From NCBI GenBank assembly GCA_963669155.1, contig OZ022596.1:4241304-4305303 (forward strand): 64,000 nt of DNA, in the 5' to 3' direction. Source of the stretch: Arbacia lixula (Eukaryota; Echinodermata; Echinoidea; Arbacioida; Arbaciidae). Both the position numbers and the translations under genes were made by a program. Position 1 is the stretch's first letter, and each line of letters begins with the position of its first letter. This document shows positions 1-10,975 of this stretch, one piece after another. The notes under the pieces were generated by a model. It saw nothing but the letters and a program-made list of their open reading frames with translations. It ran no database searches and was not told the origin of the DNA.

Positions 1-960
1 TCTTTTGCACACTACATACATTACATCCTGTTATTTTCAGCCATTTCCATGCGGGTGCGTCAAAGTTCATAGTCTGCGCGTGCGTCAATACGTTTTTGTG
101 TGCAAGTTTGCAAAAATAGCTCTTCAGAATGGCCGGTGACCCCCCATTTTTTTAAATTTTCGGAAAGGGTATGAAAAGTACATTTGACTTCAAGTATCAG
201 TTTACCATTAAGTACATCGTGACGTCATCATATTGCCATATGATTCGAATAATGACTATTCATGTATGACGTCATGAACCATTTTACTCGTTTTTGCGTG
301 TTTCAATATTCCTTGATCAATTTTTCTCTCAAATTATAGTATATCGTAGCTTAGAGATTGTTCTGTGGTTAAGTTTTTCATTTTGATGACGTCTTCAAGG
401 TGTAAATTCCATTATACGCAATAATGTAAAAATCGGATCTTGTAAGTGTTATGTCAATGGGAGGGCATTTATTTCAAACAATGAAATGACATGACGACCT
501 TTTAGGAACTGTATCTCACCTATGTTTGGATCTTTTACTCCGAACATGCCGAAATGTTAGTATGTTGTAGCTGACTCTATAAGCTTTCTGCGACCTGGCC
601 TCTCTTTTCTAATGAGATGTCGGGATCATGGCGAAATTTCAGCTTGAACATTGATATCTAAATCATTCTAGCCCCTTTTTCTGCTTTACGTGTGAAGTGA
701 ATGGGAAGATTTGTGGTTCAATGGGTAAGGCGCTGTTTTAAGAACGCGGGTCGAATCCTTGTGTGGGTTGGGTCAGTTTTTCATTCCTTTTGCAATGTCA
801 TTTTTGAGACCTTCTTCTGTTCAATTCCTCAATTTGTCACTCTCTTTGAGATTTTCTTTCCCAATTGTTTTCCTCTCTCCCCTTTTTCTGAAATGACTAT
901 TAATTACATGTTAGCACATGCATGTGATCATTTAGGCACGTCTCTTTCGCAAGTGCTGCC
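1..960. repeat. Dispersed repeat, inverted copy of 14,130-14,860
   Basis: Bases 1-700 read as the reverse complement of about 14,860-14,133. Shared landmarks include the GACGTCAT-rich stretch, the run of T/A beside GTGACCCCC, and the block next to a TTCCCATTCACTT motif. The match is imperfect, with small indels, so this is an old dispersed repeat. It forms the flank of the left arm of the big inverted duplication. A tRNA-like segment follows at 703-772. I see no gene in 1-1,000. Confidence 0.6.
703..772 (+). repeat. tRNA-derived SINE head (A and B boxes)
   Basis: A TGGTTCAATGGGTAAGGCG stretch resembles a tRNA A box. About 30 bases downstream a GGGTCGAATCC stretch resembles the B box (consensus GGTTCGANTCC). 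No matched acceptor stem is visible, so a functional tRNA is unlikely. The pol III promoter layout fits a tRNA-derived SINE. Confidence 0.45.
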
Positions 961-1379
961 TCTGATTTCTATTGAATAGATGGTCTCATCATGGAAGGTC
1001 CATGGTGTTACTGTGCATTACCATTCCATGTCTGTATGTCTGTGCACGAATTTGTCAATACAGACCACCTTATACTTGTCCACAAGTATGTCTCGTTTCC
1101 AATTAGTGCAATGTACTATTGTCAAGTTAATGGTTTATCCCTAGCTGCTGCAACTTGTATTTTTGCTTTTACAATTTAAACCCTGAACGTGCCACTGGTG
1201 GAGTATTTCACCAAAAGAAATCTTATTGAACAATACTTTATCTAGCACACGGAGGTTAGTGCACATAACAGTGCCGTAAATAGGGATCCGGCTAGATCCT
1301 TTAAAGCAGTGCGAGACCCTTACGAAAAGCATTGAGTATTGAGTAAGGACGCTATTATATGAAAGTACCATATCATATG

Positions 1380-1575
1380 ACTCATGTTTTCCCACAACTC
1401 TTTGTCTCTTGTCTTCTCGTTATACTCCGCGATCCTCTACTCCTCTCTCTTTAAGACATTTAATCAAGCTGTCCAGCCGAATTATCTTCCCTCGTCTTCT
1501 AGTCCTTTCCCCTTTATCTCTCGTGCCATTGACAAGTTCTTAAGTACTCCACTACGTATTAAATGTTTTTTCTTG
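1380..1575 (-). mobile_element. Fossil LINE 3'-end fragment in intron 3 homology block
   Basis: Read on the minus strand, this matches the fragments at 43,936-44,160 and 61,740-61,940 on the plus strand. It encodes a decayed piece of the C-terminal tail of a non-LTR retrotransposon ORF2 (the G-x-RGR-x-x-x-x-WLDSL type). It lies in the block homologous to intron 3 of copies B and C. The insertion is therefore older than all three copies. Confidence 0.6.
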
Positions 1576-1701
1576 TACCCCCTTTCCAACCGTTTTTTTT
1601 TATTATGAAATTACAAGAAAAACTTCCACCCTTGATCATCAGTAGGCTGGAAAAGGTACTTAACTATTAAAGAAGTTAATCATAATTATTTCGTCTTGCA
1701 G

Positions 1702-1806
1702 CTTGTTTATCGTCCCCTTGCCAACGAGACGCCAAGTGCTTGGAGACCCGCCATGGATACACGTGCGACTGCGCTGATTCAGACTTTGGCTTCAACTGTG
1801 AGAAAG
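1702..1806 (+). CDS. Copy A exon 4: EGF-like domain
   Basis: This 105-bp phase 1-1 exon lies between a TCTTGCAG acceptor and a GTAAAA donor. It encodes one EGF-like module with six cysteines (AC, PC, KC, TC, DC, NC), including the HGYTCDC core and GFNC end. It is almost identical to the copy B exon at 60,256-60,360; the few visible differences are S/L near the first cysteine and SD/AH near the end. It lacks the D-x-D-E calcium site seen in the second EGF module. Confidence 0.85.
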
Positions 1807-4800
1807 GTAAAACGAAAGGTCTTTTTTTGTGCCGGATGTGCATTTTATCACAAATAATGCACACACCTACCATTAAGCGGCATTTTATCTGGCCCAAGAA
1901 GTGACAATTTCTCTAAATAGTGGAGGAGAGAATATTTCTTCATGCACATAAACGTGACATATCATTATTCTTATGACGAGGAGGCACACATTAACTTTCC
2001 TCGCTTTGTTTATCTTCCCCGATCTTTTGTCAGTAATATTCTCTTTATTTATCTTCAGCCTTTATTCTCTCCTTCTGTCCTTTTTTTCCCTTCATAAAAT
2101 GCGCTATATTGTTATAAGTACTCATAATCCTCGCTCGTATTTTTATACGATTTTAGTAAACTTGGCATAGACTTAATCTGCTAAGAAACCATTCCTAAAG
2201 TGGGGGTGAGGGGGGGGGGGGACAAGTATATGATACTTTAACCTTGAACCTTTAGGAAATTGTCGTTATATCTCTTCGTACTGAATAAATAAAGATAAAT
2301 TGCCGAATCAAGCACCGCGCAGCCACATGCAGAATTTGTCTGCAGTTATATATATTCGCGTCTGGTCTGGTGTATATGCGGTGTGGAGAATTGTCTGCTT
2401 TCTAAGTCGAATGACTTTCTTGCGTTCAGGTTGTCACACTTTCCACGGCCGTTAGTAATCAATGGGCTGTAAACACTGTCAATGAAATGAAATCTGTTCA
2501 TTCAGAGGATTAGCGTGCAAGAGTCACTATCAAAAACACATTTTTGTGACAATATTTTACATATTGTACCAATGATTGTGTACATAAAAACAATTATTGT
2601 TTCATTGTAAATCAATACGACTCTCCTGACTTTTAAATCAACATATGTCCTCACGTTTCTTTTCTTTTTATCAATAAATACCCCATTGGAATTAGATTGG
2701 ATTAGATATCGACACTAAACATGTTATCAATTATTTAGCTATTTATTTGGTGTTCGTTTTTTTAACACGATTCTTATTTGTACAGATCCTCTAGAATCGG
2801 GAAATATGTACATGGAATATTTTCCAGAGACGGATCATCTGACACTCATTATCAATGACGAACGATACTTGGTGTGCCAAGATGAATGGAGCGCTGCGGC
2901 TGCTGACGTGAGCTGCCGGCTGCTAGGGTTCAATCGGTCCGTACCCAGCCCGGGTAAAATGTTTTCTTCGTCTGCTGGACTCGCAGGAAGTAACATACTG
3001 GGAGTGCGCTGCACCGGCGGCGAACGGGATTTGAAGGAGTGCACGTTCCTGCCATCAATTCGCGCTTGCCCGTCAGATCGAATAGTCACACTGAAATGCT
3101 CAACAGGTAATTTAACTAACCTCTGATTATATATCAATTTTTGCCACATTTTATAATGTCTGTTTGGCAGGAGGTTGTGTAATACACTGTGTGCCTGGCT
3201 GCTTCAAAAACTTTTTTAAAAGTTTTGTATGCTATTATGAGCGTCATGAGACTTCATCATTAAGATCAGGTGGCGCGGTAAAGCGCTGTTGTGGTCCTCA
3301 CGGGAGCACGGCATAAAAATCTATCTTACGCCAAGCGTGTTGCACCCCCATCCCTTCCCTGGACACTCTCTTTATATCAAAGGTCCAAGATGTAGGTGGC
3401 CGACCTCTGCGACGCTTCCCTCCAATCGCACTTTGCAGTATCGTTTTTTTCAATTCCTTCCATTCTCCTAAAAATGTGTCTAAAGCACTTTTCGTTTTCA
3501 TTAGGTTTCGTTCCCTAATTATGTGTCAATCTTGTTCAGAACCCATACGTTTGTTGTCCTATCTTGCCAAGACACCTGTACAAGCCCCCTTTCTGCCATT
3601 CTTAGTCATGGCTCAAGGCTCGCATTCATATGTAGAAATAAAGAATGCAGTTGCACGAAAAAGTCGAACCTTCAGATTGAGTGACAGGCCTCGGCTTTTC
3701 CAGATATGAGACACTCTGTTCTGCACTGGTGATCTTCCTATTGCTAGTCTTCTCCTTATTTCTGTGGTGCTCTGCCCTTTGTTTTTGATTATAGATCACA
3801 CATATTTAAACTGACTAACTACGTCAATCTTCGTTCCATCTAAAGTGAAGACATTGTTGTTAAGGTCTTTGTCAACTATCATTATTTTAGTCTTTTTAGT
3901 ATTCAATAGAAGATTTTTCTCCTCACTCGCCTTTCTGATACGGTACAATTAGTCAATGAGCTCCTCTCTGCTGCTGCAAACTACAGTGGTATCATGTGCG
4001 TACCTCAGGTTTGTGATCCTTGTCCTCCCCCCCCCCCCCGAGATTCACTCCTTCATTGAAACCTTCCAGTACCACTCTCATGATGTCCTCAGCATAAATT
4101 TTAAAGAGGTTTGGAGATAGTATGCAACCCTGACGTACACCTCTTCCTATTCCAAACCATTCAGTATCCCCACTGCTTGTCCCCACTTTAGATTACTGGT
4201 CCAGATAAATTTGTTTCATCAGTCCTACTGTGTGTCTAGGGAATCCCATCTTTGTCATTGTATCCTACATTTGATTGTGGCTTACACAGTCGTCGAATGC
4301 CTTACTGTAGTCTATGAAGCACATACAGAGAGGGTGTTTGAGTTCTCTGCATTTCTTGATTATGTTTCTGATATCAACAGTCTGGTCTCTTGTACCCCTG
4401 CCTTCAAGAAAACATGCTTGCTCCTCTGAGATCTCTTCTTTCATCTTGATCTTCATTCTCCTGCTAATGATTTTCAGGAGTACTTTACTTGCATGACAAA
4501 CCAAGCTTATTGTCCGATGGTTTGAACATTCTTTCCTATCATGAGACAAGTTTGCTTTAAAATTATGATTTTCTTCACCAATTATGCCAATTTCAATACA
4601 GAAGCGGCCGAGGAGACGGCCATTGTGTACCCTGGCGGTGTGCGTCTCTCCGCCGGCAGTGCTCCTCACGAGGGCCGAGTGGAACTGGCCCTCTCTGGCC
4701 GCTGGTACCCGCTGTGCTCCAAGTACTGGGACGAATACCAAGCTGATGTTATCTGCCGCACTCTGGGCTACAAAGCTGTCTTACGCTTGTCGAGATGGTG

Positions 4801-7800
4801 GCCAGATCCGGCGTCAACGACAACCTCTTCTGATGAAGATGTTGGTGATGCCGGTGATGATGACGTCGACGGGCAATCTTCTTTAACGCCGATTACAATC
4901 TTAATGTGTGAGGGTGACGAGCAGAGTGTAACGGAATGCGCGCTGGGACTCGAAGACGCATTCGATTGTGACCTGGATAGATTGGCCGGTGTTGTGTGCG
5001 GTGAGATCATTGTATTTCTGTGTACTTAGTATTACTCATATTGTGTGTCCAGCAAGAGAACCATTATCAAAGTCGTTTTAATCATTAACGTGTCCTATTG
5101 CATGTCTACAAAATATTTGACGACAGAAAAATATCGATTATATCTTCGAACTTTACATTGATATCGCCAAGTAATTCAACGGTCAACCTATTTTGGTCGA
5201 GTTGTGTTTTATTGTTTTTGGTAGAAATTTTGACGTTGTCCTGATTTTCAAGCCAATAGAAGAGCCCATTTATTACAGCAGGCTTTTGACTACCCTTGGT
5301 AATGCCTCCAGCGTTCAACTCCACAAACAAGTGAAGTCACAAGACTGACAGGGCGAGCGGCGCATTTACGTGGTCTTTCTCAGATGTGATATCGGAAAGA
5401 CGCCAATAATTTATTGAGAAGAAACATCACGTTAAGGTCATGCATAAATATGTTTTTTTTTATTTTGAGACGATCTATCCAGCGGCAATAAAATAATGAG
5501 AACGAGAGACATTGTTACAGCACACGTCACCGCATGAACAATTTGGGAAATCCATTGACGTAGGTCGAATACGTTATGGGTAACTTGTGTATGAGTTAGG
5601 ATCACGATAAGGACATTGGTATTAGTTATGGTATGGTGACGTCTGAAAAGTGTGCACGCACAACACTTTTCCACGTATGTCAGTGTATACGTTACAGTAC
5701 ACGTTTTGCACAAGTTTCGCGAAAGTTGTAGGTAGGGTAGGGTATGTGCTTGTTGACACAAGTTCACACATATTACTTGTAATTTACGTATGCATCGGGA
5801 TTATGTCGTGCGTATCCAAAACGTATTTCTAACTTGAGATTTGCGCGGGTAAAACCCATATCGAATTTACCTCAAACGTATATTGACGCATGCAGACGGA
5901 TTTGACGTTTCCGGACGACCATAGAACTTACTGAACATGTTTCTAACTTAGGTCTTTAACGTTACCGATAATGGTATATCAGTAACCTCAAAGACAGGGT
6001 GTCCGTTTTGTAAGAATCAGGGAAAATTGAATATAATACTGTATCAGAAGTTCTCTCCCAACAGTAGAACTTGAAGCTGTGCGCTATAGTCCGCCAGTGT
6101 GGTTATACGTCTAGAATAGAGCGGCATCCTATTTATTGGCTTAACACGTAATCATTGGTAATACCAAGGTTGTTTAAGCACATGGATATCCATCTGCCAT
6201 TTTATTAATTAATTCATTGTACTCTCCTTCTAGTCACAAAAGAACCCTTCACAAAGATTTTCTCTTTGATCTCGATGTTCAATGCCGCCGATTCTCTAGA
6301 TGGGTTTTGCCTGCATTTAACGTATAAACAAAATCGGATGCGCAGAAGAATTTGGGGAAATATCCTCACCCCATATGCTTGCGAAGTTGTGACATGTAAT
6401 ACCTACGATTCATCAGTAAAGATTCAATCGAGGAATAGTGTTACAATATGGCAAAAAAGCTCTAAACGTGATATCAAGTTGCAGTATAAAAGTCTCAATT
6501 TCACAATGTTCCGCATCATACCTGCTTACAAAATTGCATGAAGCGTTATGTTGAGATATTTTCCTTTCGGACAAGTAACATGAAAAACGCGGCCAACCGC
6601 GCCCAAGCTAGTATTTCCATCTCAAGAAGTATCAAATTTCGTATTCGCTCGTCCTTTTTAACTACATAACAAGCACTTAGTGACAAAATTATAAGTTCAG
6701 CACCGAAAGCTGACATGTATGCATGTATAGGAATGTGTATGACCTATTATGAAATCCAGGTGAACGTGACGCAATCGCGCATGCATCATATTGTTGAGAG
6801 CAGCTGCTAGTCATGAATATTAAGTGGCGGCATCAAACCTTGTTCAAAGCGATGTACATGTATATCCATGTGCTTAAAGGGCATATACTGTACTGGGAAG
6901 ACAAAAAGCGTTCAAAAAGGTGATCGTGAGCAATCTCCTTGCAAATGGTCTGAAATTCGTGTATTGTCCATTGTAGAAACCTGCTGAAAGTTATTTGCCC
7001 TCAGATGATCCACATTTGGAGTAATTAGTGATTAAATCACAAGTCTTCAAAGTGTTCGTGCCGAACATCTCGAGGATTTGTGATTTAATCACTAATTACT
7101 TCAAATGTGGATCATTTGCGGGCAAATAACTTTCAGCAAGTTTCTGCAATGGACAATATATGAATTTTAGACCATTGGCAAGAAGATTGCTCGTGATCAC
7201 CTATTGAGGTTTTTTTTGTCTTCCCAGTACAGTATATTCCCTTTAAACATCCTTGGTAATACGCTGCCGCGCGCTATCCATTAGTTAGCCTATCGTTGAG
7301 CATAAGTTGTGTACTCCGGCAACACGCTAGGAAAGTCGTTGGTACAAACGTTCGTTATAAGTTACTTATACGTTATGTATCTGTCCAAATTGTTATGAAT
7401 ACGCTATGAATACATGGAATACGCGCAACATTCAGCAATCCATCGTCCGTTTAGCGTAAGCACGCAAGTAAGTAAGTCGTCATACGCTAGCTTAATCGCT
7501 ATGGTATGACAGAGCTATTAAGACCAGGCTTTCAACGTGTTTAACATGTTAAATGTGATTCATTCTCCATCATATGCTGATTGCAGACATGGACGAGTGC
7601 GGAAGTGACACGTGTCAGAACAACGGTAGCTGCATTGCTAAGAACGCAACTGGCTTCTTCTGCGCATGCTCGGGACACTTCGCAGGCGATTATTGCGATA
7701 TCGGTATGTACAATTAATGTTTGCTTAATATTCTTAAACATGTTTTATACGTTGTAATGTATACAAAATAAGAATCCCTATTTTCAGTCCTAACTCTTTG

Positions 7801-8823
7801 AAAAACACACTACATCGTTCAAGAAAATAAATCATTCATAATTTGGTTGAAAGAATTAAAATTCTTAGGTGTTCTTTAATGAAAATAATTGAAATATATC
7901 AAATCAATACTAGTACAATAATAATTTGTTCTAATACATATTGCACACAGCATCTGGAATAAAGTGGATAGACGGTTTTATACGTTTTGTCGGAATGGAA
8001 TGTATAATACACTTTGTTATATGTTCATATATGTTCATAATTTGATGTGTCATTAAGTATTGTGATATATCTTGATGGGTTGGTCAACTGGTTTCAATTG
8101 AATTGAACTGGAATTCCTTCTTGTTTCGGCTAAACATGCTTTTATTTCCCTATTTCAAAAAGAAATGTTCAAATTCCCCTAGTGAATCCAATTGAATCCG
8201 GTTGAATCCAATTTAGACCAGTTACAAACTGTGTTCAATTGATTTCGACTGGATTTTGGTCCTAGGATCGTTATCTTATTATTTCCAAGGGGTAATGAGA
8301 GGAATAGAATGGAACTGATTCCAATTATTTTAATTTCGAATTATCCCCCTACTCTCTGTCACGCCTTTCTTTCTCCACACTCTTTCTGTTCTCACCCTCT
8401 TCCCCCCCCCCCCCCCCCCACCTCCATGTCATATCCAATACTTCAATTACCAACACCACAGACAATACGCTCCGTGTGAGAATTGCACACTTGTACGTGT
8501 TATTTTCCAAAAAAACAGTAGCAACTAGGTACCCAACGGGTGATCCGGAAGTGAACCGAAACGGCACATGGCATGGACTCATCGCACATAAAAACGGCGT
8601 TGACATTGGCAAACTTAACCACATTGGGGCCACGCTTTGTGAGATGCTGGGATATAAGTATCAGGTTATTTGGAGGAATATATTTGCCAAAGCAGGATCA
8701 TATGTGATAATTAATTGTGACGGCACCGAGACCGATATCGAACAATGCGATATCAAAGTTGTAGAGGCCATAGATGACGCTAATTATTACATGTTGAAAC
8801 TTCAATGCAGGTTTTACATTTAA
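1702..8823 (+). CDS. Copy A: secreted EGF/SRCR multidomain protein, exons 4-8 (5' end not in window)
   Basis: Five exons, joined at 1702-1806, 2786-3106, 4602-5000, 7587-7703 and 8462-8823, give about 434 codons without an internal stop. The order is EGF-like, SRCR, SRCR, Ca-binding EGF-like, divergent SRCR, then TAA. All acceptors end in AG, all donors begin GT, and every junction is phase 1. There is no membrane segment after the last SRCR, so the product is expected to be secreted; SRCR and EGF modules usually bind proteins or microbial surfaces. Exons 1-3 of copy B (signal peptide, 19-residue linker, 39-residue segment) have no counterpart here. Homology to intron 3 stops near 1,035, just past where the exon 3 donor should be. 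The gene may be 5'-truncated, or its first exons may lie left of the window. No clear polyadenylation signal was found close to the stop; an AATAAA occurs at 9,416 inside a dispersed repeat. Confidence 0.82.
2786..3106 (+). CDS. Copy A exon 5: SRCR domain 1
   Basis: A 321-bp phase 1-1 exon follows a TTGTACAG acceptor and ends at a GTAATT donor. The single SRCR module has six cysteines: YLVCQDEW, VSCRLLGF, GVRC, LKEC, RAC and LKC. That is the group A count. The usual glycine-rich start is replaced by LTLIINDERY, so the domain is divergent. Copy B has four more codons (VGGY) before the ILGVRC motif, making its exon 333 bp. Confidence 0.85.
3253..4538 (-). mobile_element. 5'-truncated RTE-like LINE inserted in copy A intron 5
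   Basis: On the minus strand this encodes decayed reverse transcriptase: ECSNHRTISL, EEISEEQACF, a CFIDYSKAFD box and a GVRQGCILSP box. The GKRRRGRP C-terminal tail follows. The element is cut off at its 5' end inside RT and ends with short ATGATG-like repeats. It is bounded by identical 9-bp copies of TCATGAGAC at 3244-3252 and 4539-4547. The corresponding copy B intron (58,512-58,706) is only 195 bp and holds a single related site (TCATAAGAC). Frames are broken, so it is dead. Confidence 0.85.
4602..5000 (+). CDS. Copy A exon 6: SRCR domain 2 with acidic insert
   Basis: This 399-bp phase 1-1 exon runs from a TCAATACAG acceptor to a GTGAGATC donor. It encodes an SRCR module with GGVRLSAGSAPHEGRVEL, RWYPLCSKYW, ICRTLGY, LMCEGDE, TECALG, FDC and GVVC, so six cysteines. 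Between the WWPDP and SSLTPIT motifs lies an insert of about 22 residues rich in D, E, S and T. The copy B exon (58,113-58,511) has exactly the same length but a different insert. The exon is much richer in GC than its introns. Confidence 0.88.
6180..6830 (+). repeat. Dispersed repeat, inverted copy of 16,130-16,740
   Basis: Shared blocks read in opposite orientation, for example the CCTCACCCCATATGCTTGCG stretch near 6,364 and its complement near 16,520, and the GTGACGCAATCGCGC stretch at 6,767. The repeat has no long open frame. It lies inside intron 6 of copy A here and in spacer DNA in the other place. Confidence 0.55.
6874..7246. mobile_element. TTAA-flanked foldback element (MITE)
   Basis: Arms of about 165 bp (6878-7042 and 7078-7242) are inverted copies with roughly nine in ten bases matching, separated by a 35-bp loop. 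The ends read AGGGCATATACTG and CAGTATATTCCCT. Each side abuts TTAA (6874-6877 and 7243-7246), the target-site duplication used by piggyBac and Kolobok transposases. It has no coding capacity. Confidence 0.7.
7587..7703 (+). CDS. Copy A exon 7: Ca-binding EGF-like domain
   Basis: The 117-bp phase 1-1 exon lies between a GATTGCAG acceptor and a GTATGT donor. It opens with DMDEC, the N-terminal part of the calcium-binding EGF consensus, and has six cysteines and one NAT glycosylation sequon. Copy B (55,962-56,078) begins DKNEC and is otherwise nearly the same. Spacing between cysteines 3 and 4 does not fit the Asp/Asn hydroxylation consensus exactly. Confidence 0.85.
8462..8823 (+). CDS. Copy A exon 8: terminal divergent SRCR domain and stop
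   Basis: This last coding exon of 362 bp starts after an AACACCACAG acceptor and ends in TAA at 8821-8823. The SRCR-like fold is suggested by NRNGTWHG, LCEMLGYKY, VIINCDGTETDIEQC and LQC. Only four cysteines remain. The position normally occupied by the first SRCR cysteine (after G-x-W) and the one before the final cysteine are both absent, in copy B as well. The protein ends five residues after the last cysteine, with no membrane anchor. Confidence 0.82.
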
Positions 8824-9379
8824 TACCTTCGTGTTTGTGACCACACGGGTGTCATATGTTGGCCTACTATCGAAAACTGAAGTGACTATCTTCAACAAAA
8901 TTTGGACAGATCATCCAAAAAAAAAAAAAAGTGGGGAGTCAACAGTTATTGATGATTCTTGCAATCGATTGTGTGTTTGTCATTTAGACCTGTTTTGACA
9001 TACAGTGATATTTACATTAATGCTATGAAAGGTTAACCGGTTTACAAAATTTGAACGATTGCAGTAGAGTAATTATCTGTTAAGGAGATTACTTTAAGAG
9101 TTGAGTGTTTATGCTTCATTGTTTTTAAAGGACCCGTTCTACCTTACTGCTCTCCCTATGATTTTGATATTTTTTTCATGCGGGAGGATTGGGTTGAACA
9201 GTTGCTGATTTGTAACACATGCGCCTAGGTCAATTTTGACTATCATGATCTGCAAACCGATCAAATCGGAGGAGAACGGCATGAGCGAACAGTGATCGGT
9301 TTTTGATCGGGGTAGAGCGGGGCAGAGCGGTGCAGCATCGGGAGCCGCTGTCAAGCCTGGGTCATACCAAAGTAGTTCT

Positions 9380-9520
9380 TAAAAGGATAGTTCATCCTGA
9401 AATTATGTTTGTTTCAATAAAAGCAGAAAAATGAAAGAAACATATTAGTGAACGTTTGATAAAAATTGGTCGAAGGAAAACAAGTTATTAAATTGTGAAA
9501 TTCCAATTTTGTGACGCTAC
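9380..9520 (+). repeat. Short dispersed repeat
   Basis: The segment beginning GGATAGTTCATCCTGAAATT and containing GAAACATATTAGTGAACGTTTGAT recurs in direct orientation at about 55,740-55,860. The two sites are not at matching places in the inverted arms, so this is a dispersed repeat and not part of the segmental duplication. It carries the AATAAA at 9,416. Confidence 0.55.
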
Positions 9521-10423
9521 GTACTGCAAGGTGTTTTTCTAATGTAATTACATAAATCGTTTTTTTTTTTTTTTTTTTTGACAACGAAATATTTTTTTCA
9601 TAGAGGTTTGTGTGTCAAAACGTTTAAAATGGGCAAGGTTGTCAGTCAGTCTAATTGAATAGCGGCCACAATTTGTCGAGTAGGATGTTCTGGAGGACCT
9701 TTCCGTGATAGTCCGCATTAATGTTGTACATTGCGGTGATAGTCATAGTCATTGCAGTGATAGTCCGCATTAATGTTGTACACTGCAGTTACAATGTGTA
9801 CTGCAGGTTCATAGCAAAAGAAAGCACCCTTACGCTTACGTTTCGGCTTTATGTATCGAAAATAATTCAAAATATGGCATAGGACTTTATTATATGGATG
9901 GATCTCATAGGCCTACATCTTAGGAAAAATGTTAGGCATGTATAATAACACCATTGTCTTATGACATGCATTATACGATACAAACAGTTGTTAGAATGTC
10001 TCTATAGTAAGATTCTACTTCGTATTTGATTGGGTAGCCCTTGTACAGTTGTAGATATGTATTTCATATTCATGTCGTGGATTCCATTTGTGTAGTGTTA
10101 GTTCTTGATATCAATTGCTTTGTTTTGTGTATATTTTGAAAAATCATGTTAACTTTAGAAGTTGCATTCCATGCCCGGATTCCATGTCCTTACCAATATA
10201 TTCATGCAAAGTTTTTATTCTGTTTAAAGACGTACTGTCTAAATATTATCCATGCTTTCAAATAAGACTTTGAAAATTAAAATGGTAAAAACACATGATT
10301 CCAGTTTATTGTCGAAATTTACTTTTTTTTTTCTTTTTATTTACTAAGTAGCAAAGCATGACTTTATTCGGGTTTATCTAGTTATTCACTTTCTACGAAT
10401 GGCATGCACTATAAATTTAGTAG

Positions 10424-10760
10424 TTGTTGCTAGTCGGACAAAACTTGGACAAGCCTCTGGTTTATCCTTATCAGGGGTGCATATTCTACATACCTGCCAT
10501 TGGTAACTTTTTTTTGAAAGACGTGCAAACTACATTCTTTCAATACATTGCATGTTTCTGTGTTTTCATTAGTTTCACAGCCGTGAATATGATATTAATG
10601 AAAATAGTGCAGGCTATTTGGATTTCTGTCTTTACGAAGTCTTGCACCCATGTATACCATTTTCATCATAAATCTGTACACATACTGCTTGAGATGCGTC
10701 TCTTTGATATCATGCTAAAAAAAGTTTATAATGATAGGCAAATGTAAATAACATACTTTA
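10424..10760 (+). repeat. Member of a dispersed family (also 20,390-20,700, 22,360-22,600, 50,810-51,140)
   Basis: A motif close to GTTGCTA-TCGGACAAA-CTTGGACAAGC starts a block that recurs at 20,520 (direct), about 22,450 (inverted) and 51,100 (inverted; this one is the paired site in the right arm). An open frame of 107 codons runs through it, but no domain is recognisable and the copies do not conserve a frame. Confidence 0.45.
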
Positions 10761-10975
10761 TGAAATGGTAATTCTTAAAAAGGTTTGATATCATATAATA
10801 TAATTTTGTTATTAGTAAAGCATATATCTACTCTATGAATTCATGAAGAAATATTTTTATTGTTATACATTTCTCCCAATTTTAGTGCAGCAAGTGCATT
10901 TTGTAATCGCTAAGTATGCTGCTTTGTATTAATTCTTCATGGAGCTGATACAGTTTCATGGCTGTATATATTGTA

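Larger units (their letters stand above)
5001..7586 (+). other. Copy A intron 6
   Basis: No exon is seen between the GTGAGATC donor and the GATTGCAG acceptor. The segment at 5,100-5,330 matches the reverse complement of about 57,780-58,015 in copy B, so the intron is ancestral. The rest includes a dispersed repeat at 6,180-6,830 and a TTAA-flanked hairpin element at 6,874-7,246. Confidence 0.6.

Noticed and set aside
9416-9421. AATAAA as the polyadenylation signal of copy A
   Set aside because: It is about 590 bp past the stop inside a dispersed repeat that also occurs elsewhere, so it cannot be assigned.
10424-10747. 107-codon open frame in the 3' flank of copy A
   Set aside because: The paired right-arm sequence and the other repeat copies do not keep this frame; no domain seen.
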